This document shows positions 7,719-15,091 of a DNA stretch of 64,000 bases, in pieces. The notes under the pieces are model-generated. The model did no database searches. It saw only the letters and a list, made by a program, of their open reading frames with translations, and was not told the origin of the DNA. A program made the position numbers and the translations under genes. Positions within the stretch are counted from its first letter, which is position 1. Each line of letters begins with the position of its first letter. The stretch is from Roseburia_C sp051879315. GTDB lineage: Bacteria > Bacillota > Clostridia > Lachnospirales > Lachnospiraceae. Where the stretch lies: assembly GCA_051879315.1 (NCBI GenBank), contig JBJELW010000010.1, positions 1 through 64,000 of the forward strand. The letters run 5' to 3'.

Positions 7719-8705
7719 ATGAGCTTTTTTAAGGATTTTAAAGAGGACTTGTCCCAGGCGGTGAATGAGCTGCTTCCCGGGGATGAGGGAACACTTCCGG
7801 AGGAAGAACAGGATGTGGTTGTGAATACCCTGGAAGAGGAGCTGGATGTACAGTCTGAGCTGTCCAAGCTGGATGGCCTGCTGGAGAAGGTCAGCCGGGA
7901 GGCGGAGAAGCCCGCACAGGAGCCGAAGACTGCAGAGCCGGAAAAGAAGGAAGAACCGCTGGAAGAGCCGAAGACAGAAAAGGTGGTTTCTGCAATGGAA
8001 CAGTTGTCTGCGGCACAGTCAAAGGCAGAAGAGCCCGAGACAGAGGAGGCAGAGGCCGCAAGCGAAGAGCAGCAGCCTGAGACAGAGGCGGAGGCAGATG
8101 AGCCCACCGCACAACCGGAGGCACCGGCTATTGAATTGGTTATGAATACCGTGGCAAAGACCACACAGGAGGAAAAGAAAATGAGTGATATAACAGTAGA
8201 TACCATGACAAAGACAGAGACACCGGCAGTAGCCCCGGCCAGCACAGCAGTTACCGATGAAGTGACCGTAATCACAGAGAGCACTTCTATTACCGGTAAT
8301 ATGTCATCCACCGGATCCTTTGATGTGAGAGGAACCATCAACGGAAATATTGACTGTAACGGCAAACTGCAGGTTACCGGTACATTAAAGGGTAACAGTC
8401 AGTCCGCAGAGTTCTTTGCAGATGCAGCGAAAGTGGAAGGCGAGGTTGTCAGTACAGGTACCGTGAAGATCGGTTTAGGATCTGTTATTATCGGAAATAT
8501 CACAGCAACATCAGCCGTGATTGCCGGAGCCATCAAAGGTGACATCGATGTGCAGGGACCGGTGGTTGTGGATACCTCCGCAGTGGTTATGGGAAATATT
8601 AAGTCCCGGTCTGTACAGATTAACAACGGTGCAGTGATCGAGGGATTCTGTTCTCAGTGCTATGCAGAAATCGATGTGGAAAGCTTATTTGGAGATGCAA
8701 AATAA
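7719..8705 (+). CDS. Bactofilin-family protein with long acidic N-terminal extension
   Basis: A 328-residue protein. Residues ~186-320 form a bactofilin (polymer-forming cytoskeletal, DUF583) right-handed beta-helix: repeated hydrophobic/Gly six-residue rungs such as SITGNMSSTGSFDVRG, TINGNIDC and VVMGNIKS. The first ~185 residues are Glu/Pro/Ala-rich and probably disordered, with EEP and EPE repeats; classical bactofilins have only short tails. Bactofilins polymerise without nucleotide and position envelope enzymes, which fits the deacetylase gene just upstream. The stop overlaps the pyrH start (TAATG). GGAGG ribosome site just after the hairpin element. Family certain; role of the extension unknown. 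Confidence 0.85.
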   Translation: MSFFKDFKEDLSQAVNELLPGDEGTLPEEEQDVVVNTLEEELDVQSELSKLDGLLEKVSREAEKPAQEPKTAEPEKKEEPLEEPKTEKVVSAMEQLSAAQSKAEEPETEEAEAASEEQQPETEAEADEPTAQPEAPAIELVMNTVAKTTQEEKKMSDITVDTMTKTETPAVAPASTAVTDEVTVITESTSITGNMSSTGSFDVRGTINGNIDCNGKLQVTGTLKGNSQSAEFFADAAKVEGEVVSTGTVKIGLGSVIIGNITATSAVIAGAIKGDIDVQGPVVVDTSAVVMGNIKSRSVQINNGAVIEGFCSQCYAEIDVESLFGDAK

Positions 8706-9400
8706 TGAAAAGAGTATTTTTGAAATTAAGTGGAGAGGCATTGGCCGGGGACAAAAAGACCGGTTTTGATGAGCCCACCGTCACAGAAGTGGCAAGACAG
8801 GTAAAAATGATTACAGACAGCGGTATTCAGGTTGGAATCGTCATCGGAGGCGGAAACTTCTGGAGAGGCAGAACCAGCGAGACCATTGACCGTACCAAGG
8901 CTGATCAGATTGGTATGCTGGCTACCATTATGAACTGCATTTATGTGTCGGAGATTTTCCGTTCTGTGGGTATGAAGACTCAGATTCTCACACCCTTTGA
9001 ATGTGGCAGCATGACTAAGCTTTTTTCCAAGGATCGTGCCAATAAGTATTTTGAAAAAGGAATGGTAGTATTCTTTGCGGGCGGAACCGGTCATCCGTAT
9101 TTTTCCACTGATACCGGAATTGTGCTCCGTGCCATTGAGATGGAAGCTGAGGGCATTTATTTAGCCAAGGCAATCGATGGTGTATATGACAGTGATCCGA
9201 AGGTAAATCCGGCAGCAAAGAAATACGATGAGGTTTCCATTCAGACCGTCATCGATGAGAAGCTGGCAGTGGTGGATCTTACCGCATCTATCATGTGCAT
9301 GGAAAATAAAATGCCCATGTATGTATTTGGCTTAAATGAGGAAAACAGTATAGTAAATGCCATAAACGGCAATTTCAACGGAACAAAAGTAACAGTATAA
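8705..9400 (+). CDS. pyrH: UMP kinase
   Basis: A 231-residue hexameric bacterial UMP kinase that phosphorylates UMP to UDP in pyrimidine nucleotide synthesis. The amino acid kinase fold shows FLKLSGEALAG at the N-terminus, GGGNFWRG (residues ~54-61) and the TGNPYF-like segment GGTGHPYFSTDT, then DGVYDSDPK. The frame is open upstream, but the ATG in TAATG fits the family N-terminus and is preceded by GGAG. It is the first gene of the pyrH-frr-uppS-cdsA order conserved in bacteria. Its overlap with the bactofilin stop suggests translational coupling. Confidence 0.97.
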   Translation: MKRVFLKLSGEALAGDKKTGFDEPTVTEVARQVKMITDSGIQVGIVIGGGNFWRGRTSETIDRTKADQIGMLATIMNCIYVSEIFRSVGMKTQILTPFECGSMTKLFSKDRANKYFEKGMVVFFAGGTGHPYFSTDTGIVLRAIEMEAEGIYLAKAIDGVYDSDPKVNPAAKKYDEVSIQTVIDEKLAVVDLTASIMCMENKMPMYVFGLNEENSIVNAINGNFNGTKVTV

Positions 9401-9415
9401 AGGAGATATTAAAAT

Positions 9416-9970
9416 ATGGATAGCAGATTAGCAGTCTATGAGGAGAAGATGGAGAAGTCCTACGATAATCTGATTGAGGAGTATGCCACAATCCGCGCAG
9501 GCCGGGCAAATCCTCACATTTTGGATAAGATTACCGTAGATTATTACGGGGCACCCACACCGCTTCAGCAGGTGGCAAATGTCAATGTGCCGGAGCCGCG
9601 AATGATTCAGATTCAGCCTTGGGAACCGTCTCTGGTAAAGGAGATTGAAAAGGCAATCCTTACCTCGGATATCGGGTTGAATCCCACCAACGATGGCAAG
9701 GTGATCCGTCTGGTGTTCCCGGAGCTTACGGAGGAACGCAGAAAGGATCTGGCAAAGGATATTAAGAAAAAAGGTGAAAATGCCAAGGTTGCAGTACGTA
9801 ATATCCGCCGGGATGCCAATGATGCCTGCAAGAAGCTGAACAAGGCAAATGAAGTGTCTGAGGATGAGCTGAAGGAGTTAGAGAACGACACACAGAAGCT
9901 GACAGACAAATACATTGCTAAGATTGATGAGGCAGTAGAAGCAAAAACAAAAGAAATTCTTACCGTATAA
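9416..9970 (+). CDS. frr: Ribosome recycling factor
   Basis: 184 residues, the normal length for RRF, which with EF-G splits post-termination ribosomes. Diagnostic segments include RAGRANPHILDKI near the N-terminus, YYGAPTPLQQVANV, and the helical C-terminus with RRDANDACKKLNK. It lies 15 bp after pyrH with an AAGGAGA ribosome site. A strong hairpin follows the stop codon, so transcription of the downstream isoprenoid/polC genes may be partly separated from frr. Confidence 0.97.
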   Translation: MDSRLAVYEEKMEKSYDNLIEEYATIRAGRANPHILDKITVDYYGAPTPLQQVANVNVPEPRMIQIQPWEPSLVKEIEKAILTSDIGLNPTNDGKVIRLVFPELTEERRKDLAKDIKKKGENAKVAVRNIRRDANDACKKLNKANEVSEDELKELENDTQKLTDKYIAKIDEAVEAKTKEILTV

Positions 9971-9981
9971 AAGCAGGGGTG

Positions 9982-10011
9982 GGGGCATAGCGGTTTCGCA
10001 TGCCCCTTATT
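9982..10011 (+). terminator. Hairpin terminator after frr
   Basis: GGGGCAT and ATGCCCC, plus inner GCG/CGC around GTTT, form a stable stem. The tail is only TTATT, so termination may be incomplete. Confidence 0.6.
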
Positions 10012-10013
10012 CA

Positions 10014-10043
10014 TTGCAGGTATGATTATAATCATACCTGCAA
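10014..10043. repeat. 30-bp perfect palindrome
   Basis: The left half is TTGCAGGTATGATTA and the right half is its exact reverse complement, with no loop. It lies just after the frr hairpin and just before the 81-bp tandem repeats. It could be a protein-binding dyad or the end of a small mobile repeat. Confidence 0.7.
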
Positions 10044-10058
10044 CGAATCTTGTTATGC

Positions 10059-10241
10059 GCACGGATTCAGAAAGGAAGAAAGTCAGCAAAGCTGACCTGA
10101 ATCCGGCGCCAAGTCTCGCAGGAGCTCGACTTGATGTAAGCACGGATTCAGAAAGGAAGAAAGTCAGCAAAGCTGACCTGAATCCGGCGCCAAGTCTCGC
10201 AGGGGCTCGACTTGATATAAGCACGGATTCAGAAAGGATAA
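10059..10241 (+). repeat. 81-bp tandem repeat, two full copies and a partial third
   Basis: Units begin at 10059, 10140 and 10221 with GCACGGATTCAGAAAGGA. Full copies differ at very few bases (for example GGAGCTC/GGGGCTC). Each unit folds: GGATTCAG pairs with CTGAATCC around GTCAGC-AAA-GCTGAC, followed by AAGTC/GACTT. The partial third unit stops after its first 21 bases, where AAAGGA serves as the uppS ribosome site. Because 81 is divisible by three the repeat stays open in one frame, but no gene is supported. Confidence 0.85.
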
Positions 10242-10245
10242 AAAT

Positions 10246-10932
10246 ATGAAAATTCCACAGCATATTGCAATTATCTTAGATGGAAATGGACGATGGGCGA
10301 AGAGTAAAGGGATGCCCCGGAATTACGGACATACAGTGGGAGCGAAGAATGTGGAGACCATCTGTCGGGCAGCGGGGGAGATGGGCATTAAGTATGTGAC
10401 CATGTATGCATTTTCCACAGAGAACTGGAATCGTCCGGACAGTGAAGTGGAAGCGTTGATGAAGCTGTTAAGTTCATATTTGAAAAACTGTGTGAAGACA
10501 GCAGAGAAAAATAATATGCGGGTGCGCATTTTAGGAGATATCACCCGGTTGGATCAGGAGTTTCAGCGGCAGATCCTGGAATTGGAAGAGGCATCGGCTG
10601 GTTATACGGGATTGAATCTGCAGATTGCCATCAATTACGGATCCCGGGATGAAATGATTCGGGCTATGCGCAAAATGTGGGCAGATGGAATTACCGGAGA
10701 TGAGATTACGGAAGAGAAATTTTCCTCTTATCTGGATACGGCAGGGATTCCGGATCCGGATCTGATGATCCGAACCAGCGGCGAACAACGGCTGTCCAAT
10801 TATCTTTTGTGGCAGCATGCCTACAGTGAATTCTATTTCACTGATGTACCCTGGCCGGACTTCACACCGGAGGAGTTAAAGAAGGCTGTGGAGGCCTACA
10901 GTAACCGGGATCGCAGATACGGCAAAGTTTGA
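10246..10932 (+). CDS. uppS: Isoprenyl transferase (undecaprenyl diphosphate synthase)
   Basis: 228 residues; a cis-prenyltransferase that extends farnesyl diphosphate with isopentenyl diphosphate to the C55 carrier for peptidoglycan and other envelope polymers. Visible are ILDGNGRWA with catalytic Asp12, the FSTENW motif (residues ~63-68), and the C-terminal LMIRTSGEQRLSNYLLWQ and YFTDVPWPDF segments. The start codon sits 4-5 bases after AAAGGAT-like sequence supplied by the last, truncated 81-bp repeat. It feeds from ispA/dxs elsewhere in the window and precedes cdsA. Confidence 0.96.
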   Translation: MKIPQHIAIILDGNGRWAKSKGMPRNYGHTVGAKNVETICRAAGEMGIKYVTMYAFSTENWNRPDSEVEALMKLLSSYLKNCVKTAEKNNMRVRILGDITRLDQEFQRQILELEEASAGYTGLNLQIAINYGSRDEMIRAMRKMWADGITGDEITEEKFSSYLDTAGIPDPDLMIRTSGEQRLSNYLLWQHAYSEFYFTDVPWPDFTPEELKKAVEAYSNRDRRYGKV

Positions 10933-10961
10933 TGGCTCGTGTCAATTTAAATATGAAAAAC

Positions 10962-10999
10962 GGCACAAGGGTTTCTCACCTGTGGTGACACCTCGTGTC
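10962..10999 (+). repeat. Dispersed nested-hairpin element, uppS-cdsA gap
   Basis: GGCACAAGG ... CCTCGTGTC with inner TCACC/GGTGA. The outer stem is imperfect. It ends directly before AAAGGAGG, the cdsA ribosome site. Same family as 7662-7699 and 45887-45925. Confidence 0.65.
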
Positions 11000-11014
11000 A
11001 AAGGAGGAGCAACA

Positions 11015-11827
11015 ATGAAATCTTTTTTGGTTCGATTAGGAAGCGGTATCGTGTTGGTGATACTGGCTCTGATATTTATCATCACAGGCGGAGATCTTCT
11101 GCTGGGAGTGTGCGGTGTCATATCTCTCATCGGATTGTTTGAATTGTATCGGGTGTTTAAAATTCAAAAATCTGCTCCGGGGATCCTGGGATATCTGGCA
11201 GTGATCGTGTACTACCTGAATTTGAAGTTTGGATTTATTCCGGATCCAATGATTTTTGTGCTGGGACTTTTAGTTCTGCTGATGTTTTCTTATGTGTTTA
11301 CTTATCCCAAATATCATACGGAACAGTTGCTGGCAGCCTTTTTCGGTGTGTTTTACGTGGCGGTGATGCTTTCCTGCATTTACCTGACCAGAATGCTTCC
11401 AAGCGGCGCATACATTGTGTGGCTGATCTTTTTGTGTTCATGGGGGTGTGATACCTGTGCCTATGCGGTGGGAGTTCTCATCGGAAAGCACAAGATGACC
11501 CCAAAGCTTTCCCCGAAGAAATCCTGGGAAGGCGCGGTGGGAGGGGTGGTTGGCACCGTTTTATTGACGCTGCTGTACTGCTTTGTCTTCCAGGGACGGA
11601 TGGGAACCACCAACCGTGATATTATATTTTTAGCTGCAATTTGTGCAGTGGGAGCGGTGATTTCCATGATCGGAGATCTGACTGCGTCCGCCATCAAGAG
11701 AAATTACGAAATTAAGGATTACGGTAAGCTGATTCCCGGACATGGCGGAATCATGGACCGGTTTGACAGTGTGATTTTCACAGCGCCAATCATCTATTAT
11801 CTGGCGTATTATCTGATTGGAAGGTAA
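11015..11827 (+). CDS. cdsA: Phosphatidate cytidylyltransferase
   Basis: 270 residues, polytopic membrane enzyme making CDP-diacylglycerol from phosphatidate and CTP for phospholipid synthesis. About seven to eight hydrophobic helices precede the C-terminal signature: SMIGDLTASAIKRN, then IKDYGKLIPGHGGIMDRFDS, the family fingerprint. The ATG chosen follows AAAGGAGG; an upstream in-frame start would run through the hairpin element. The stop is 7 bp before dxr. Confidence 0.95.
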   Translation: MKSFLVRLGSGIVLVILALIFIITGGDLLLGVCGVISLIGLFELYRVFKIQKSAPGILGYLAVIVYYLNLKFGFIPDPMIFVLGLLVLLMFSYVFTYPKYHTEQLLAAFFGVFYVAVMLSCIYLTRMLPSGAYIVWLIFLCSWGCDTCAYAVGVLIGKHKMTPKLSPKKSWEGAVGGVVGTVLLTLLYCFVFQGRMGTTNRDIIFLAAICAVGAVISMIGDLTASAIKRNYEIKDYGKLIPGHGGIMDRFDSVIFTAPIIYYLAYYLIGR

Positions 11828-11834
11828 TGAAAGA

Positions 11835-12977
11835 ATGAAAAAAATTGCGATATTAGGTTCCACCGGTTCCATTGGAACCCAGACACTCTCCATTGTGGAG
11901 GAACAGAAAGATATTCAGGTGGAGGCAATGGCGGCAGGCCGCAATATCACTCTTCTGGAACAGCAGATTCGAAAGTTTCACCCCAGTCTTGTGGCCGTAT
12001 GGGAGGAGCAGGATGCGAAAAAATTAAAGGAGCAGATCCGGGATCTGGACGTGACGGTATGTTGTGGAATGGAGGGACTTCTGCAGGTGGCAACCTGTCC
12101 CCGGGCAGAGATATTAGTCACTGCCATTGTGGGAATGCTTGGAATCAAACCCACCATTGCAGCCATTCGGGCAGGGAAGACCATTGCATTGGCTAACAAG
12201 GAGACTTTAGTGACGGCCGGTCATATCATCATGCCTATGGCAAAGGAGTGTGGTGTGGACATTCTTCCGGTGGACAGTGAACACAGCGCAATCTTTCAGT
12301 CGCTGCAGGGAGCTGCGGGGAATCCTATCCATAAGATCCTGCTTACTGCATCCGGCGGGCCTTTCCGTGGAAAGACAAAAGCGGAGCTGACCAACGTACA
12401 GGTGGAGGATGCCCTGAAGCATCCCAACTGGAGTATGGGACGAAAAATCACCATCGATTCTGCCACCATGGTCAATAAAGGACTGGAAGTGATTGAGGCA
12501 AAATGGTTGTTTGATGTGAAGCCGTCGCAGATTGAAGTGGTAGTACAACCCCAGAGTGTCATACATTCTATGGTAGAGTTCGAAGATGGGGGAGTGATTG
12601 CCCAGCTGGGCACAGCAGATATGCGTCTGCCCATTCAGTACGCATTGTATTATCCCCAGAGAAGACCTCTGAGTGGGGATCGTCTGAATTTTGCAAAGCT
12701 TGGTCATTTGGATTTCCAGGCACCGGACTTGGAGACATTCCGTGGCTTGCAGCTGGCCTATGATGCCTGCGAAAAAGGTGGAAATCTTCCCACGATTTTA
12801 AATGCGGCTAATGAAAAAGCGGTGGCCATGTTTTTGAACCGGCGTATCGGATTTTTGACTATTACAGAGATTATTGAGAACTGTATGCAGCATTGCGGAT
12901 TTGTGGCAGCACCAACGGTGGAGCAGATTCTGGATACGGAGCAGGAAGTGTATGAGTATATAGAGAGCAGGTGGTAA
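11835..12977 (+). CDS. dxr: 1-deoxy-D-xylulose 5-phosphate reductoisomerase
   Basis: 380 residues; converts DXP with NADPH to methylerythritol 4-phosphate, the second MEP-pathway step. The NADPH-binding GSTGSIGTQTL is at the N-terminus; catalytic and metal-binding residues lie around PVDSEHSAIFQ (Asp/Glu) and NPTW-like HPNWSMG, and the substrate loop around SATMVNKGLEVIEA. Starting at the ATG gives MKKIAILGS, the typical N-terminus; the longer TTG start adds six residues of low value. dxs and ispG are also in this window. Confidence 0.96.
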   Translation: MKKIAILGSTGSIGTQTLSIVEEQKDIQVEAMAAGRNITLLEQQIRKFHPSLVAVWEEQDAKKLKEQIRDLDVTVCCGMEGLLQVATCPRAEILVTAIVGMLGIKPTIAAIRAGKTIALANKETLVTAGHIIMPMAKECGVDILPVDSEHSAIFQSLQGAAGNPIHKILLTASGGPFRGKTKAELTNVQVEDALKHPNWSMGRKITIDSATMVNKGLEVIEAKWLFDVKPSQIEVVVQPQSVIHSMVEFEDGGVIAQLGTADMRLPIQYALYYPQRRPLSGDRLNFAKLGHLDFQAPDLETFRGLQLAYDACEKGGNLPTILNAANEKAVAMFLNRRIGFLTITEIIENCMQHCGFVAAPTVEQILDTEQEVYEYIESRW

Positions 12978-12978
12978 T

Positions 12979-14013
12979 TTGAAGATTATAATTGCAATTT
13001 TAATGTTTAGTTTCATCATAATCTTTCACGAGTTGGGACATTTTCTGCTGGCAAAGAAAAACGGCATCCGTGTCAATGAGTTTTGTCTGGGATTGGGACC
13101 TACCATTGTGGGCTTTACCAAAGGGGAAACGAAATATTCCCTGAAACTGTTACCCTTCGGCGGGGCATGTATGATGGAGGGGGAAGACGAGGAGTCAAAG
13201 GACGAGAGAGCCTTTAACAATAAATCTGTGTGGGCCAGAATGGCAGTGGTGTTTGCAGGACCGGCCTTCAACTTTATTCTGGCATTCCTTCTGGCTGTGG
13301 TGGTGATTGCAGTGGCTGGTTTTGACCGCCCTGTGGTGGCAGATGTGATGGAGGGATATCCTGCAGAGGCGGCAGGACTTCAGGCGGGAGATGTGATTAC
13401 TGAACTAAATGGGAAAAACATTCACCTGTACCGGGAGGTCAGCATTTACACCTATCTCCATGCGGATGAGAATATCGAGGTGGAGTATCAGCGTGACGGA
13501 GAGACTTACACCTGCACACTGACACCGAAGTATGACGAGGAAAGCAACCGTTATCTGTTTGGTATTTACGGAAGCGGCACCAGGGAACATGGAAATGTGT
13601 TCCAGGTTTTGAAATACAGTGTGTACGAAGTGAAGTATTGGATCTGCACTACCTTGGAAAGCTTGAAAATGCTGGTGACCGGGCAGGTGAGCTTCAACGA
13701 CCTTTCCGGACCGGTGGGAATCGTAAAGTCCATCGGGGATACCTACGATGAGGTGAAAACCGGCGGTTTTCTGATTATATTTTTAAATCTGATGAATTAC
13801 TCCATTATGTTGTCGGCAAACCTGGGCGTGATGAATCTGCTGCCATTGCCGGCGCTGGACGGAGGCAGACTTTTCTTCCTGATCATTGAGGCTATCCGGC
13901 GCAAGCGGGTAAATCCGGATCATGAAGGAATGGTTCACTTTGCAGGATTGGTACTGCTGATGCTTTTGATGGTGGTGGTTATGTTCAATGACATACGGAA
14001 ATTATTCATATAA
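12979..14013 (+). CDS. rseP: Site-2 zinc metalloprotease RseP/RasP-like
   Basis: 344 residues; an intramembrane S2P (M50B) protease that cleaves anti-sigma factors or signal-peptide remnants within the membrane. HELGH at residues 17-21 gives the zinc histidines and Glu; a second signature, NLLPLPALDGGRL near residue 290, supplies the Asp. A single PDZ domain (about 115-195) lies between, as in Gram-positive RasP. The start is TTG, one base after the dxr stop, with AGCAGGTGG upstream; the next ATG would remove eight residues of the first helix. Confidence 0.92.
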   Translation: MKIIIAILMFSFIIIFHELGHFLLAKKNGIRVNEFCLGLGPTIVGFTKGETKYSLKLLPFGGACMMEGEDEESKDERAFNNKSVWARMAVVFAGPAFNFILAFLLAVVVIAVAGFDRPVVADVMEGYPAEAAGLQAGDVITELNGKNIHLYREVSIYTYLHADENIEVEYQRDGETYTCTLTPKYDEESNRYLFGIYGSGTREHGNVFQVLKYSVYEVKYWICTTLESLKMLVTGQVSFNDLSGPVGIVKSIGDTYDEVKTGGFLIIFLNLMNYSIMLSANLGVMNLLPLPALDGGRLFFLIIEAIRRKRVNPDHEGMVHFAGLVLLMLLMVVVMFNDIRKLFI

Positions 14014-14034
14014 TTTTTGAAATGGGAGATAGCA

Positions 14035-15090
14035 ATGGAAAGAAAAATCACAAGAGAAGTGCGGATTGGAAATCGTGTGATCGGAGGAGGAAACCCGATT
14101 CTGATCCAGTCCATGACCAATACAAAGACGGAGGATGTAAAGGCTACCGTGGCACAGATTCAGGCACTGGAGGCTGCAGGCTGTGATATTATCCGCTGTG
14201 CAGTGCCCACCATGGAGGCGGCGGAGGCCTTACAGGAGATAAAAAAACAGATATCCATTCCCTTGGTGGCGGATATTCATTTTGATTACCGTCTGGCCAT
14301 TGCAGCCATGGAGCATGGTGCTGATAAAATTCGTATCAATCCGGGAAATATCGGGAATGCAGACCGTGTGAAGGCTGTTGTGGATGTGGCAAAGGAGCGG
14401 AACATCCCTATCCGTGTGGGTGTAAACAGCGGCTCCCTGGAGAAGAACCTGGTGGAGAAGTATCAGGGAGTAACTGCAGAGGGAATCGTAGAAAGCGCAT
14501 TGGATAAGGTGCATTTTATTGAGGACATGGGATATGACAATCTGGTAATCAGTATTAAGTCCTCCGATGTAATGATGTGTGTCAGAGCCCACGAGCTTAT
14601 TGCGGAGAAAACGGATCACCCTCTTCATGTGGGCATCACGGAAGCGGGCACCATTATCAGCGGCAATATTAAGTCATCTATTGGTCTTGGATTGATTTTA
14701 AGTCAGGGAATCGGCGATACCATCCGGGTGTCTCTCACAGGAGATCCCCTGGAAGAAATCAAGTCTGCCAAGCTGATTTTAAAGACCTTGGGTCTTCGCA
14801 CCGGAGGAATCGAGGTGGTTTCCTGCCCTACCTGCGGAAGAACCCGCATCAATCTGATTGAACTTGCTAATCAGGTGGAAAATATGGTGGCGGACATCCC
14901 GCTGGATATTAAAGTGGCAGTGATGGGATGCGCAGTAAACGGTCCCGGAGAGGCCAAGGAGGCAGATCTGGGCATCGCCGGAGGAGACGGCGAGGGACTG
15001 ATCTTCAAGCACGGTGAGATATATAAGAAAGTGCCGGAGGAGGAACTGTTAGCCCAGCTGCGCAGTGAGTTATTGAATTGGAGTGAGTAA
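14035..15090 (+). CDS. ispG: 4-hydroxy-3-methylbut-2-en-1-yl diphosphate synthase
   Basis: 351 residues; the [4Fe-4S] enzyme converting MEcPP to HMBPP, next to last in the MEP pathway. Cluster cysteines are visible in SCPTCGRT and MGCAVNGPGEA near the C-terminus. The TIM barrel begins with IQSMTNTKT. The ATG used has GGGAG 8 bases upstream; an upstream in-frame TTG is less likely. It sits between rseP and polC, the normal Clostridia order. Confidence 0.96.
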   Translation: MERKITREVRIGNRVIGGGNPILIQSMTNTKTEDVKATVAQIQALEAAGCDIIRCAVPTMEAAEALQEIKKQISIPLVADIHFDYRLAIAAMEHGADKIRINPGNIGNADRVKAVVDVAKERNIPIRVGVNSGSLEKNLVEKYQGVTAEGIVESALDKVHFIEDMGYDNLVISIKSSDVMMCVRAHELIAEKTDHPLHVGITEAGTIISGNIKSSIGLGLILSQGIGDTIRVSLTGDPLEEIKSAKLILKTLGLRTGGIEVVSCPTCGRTRINLIELANQVENMVADIPLDIKVAVMGCAVNGPGEAKEADLGIAGGDGEGLIFKHGEIYKKVPEEELLAQLRSELLNWSE

Positions 15091-15091
15091 G

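Noticed and set aside
7715..8365. 216-codon Ser/Val-rich minus-strand frame
   Set aside because: Exact shadow of the acidic bactofilin extension; low-complexity Glu codons read as Ser/Leu on the other strand.
10059..10241. CRISPR array
   Set aside because: Units are head-to-tail without spacers, only 2.26 copies, and no cas genes are present.
10022..10249. 75-codon frame across the 81-bp repeats
   Set aside because: It is open only because 81 is divisible by three and contains no unrelated stop; there is no ribosome site, it starts inside the perfect palindrome and overlaps the uppS start. Treated as repeat, not gene.
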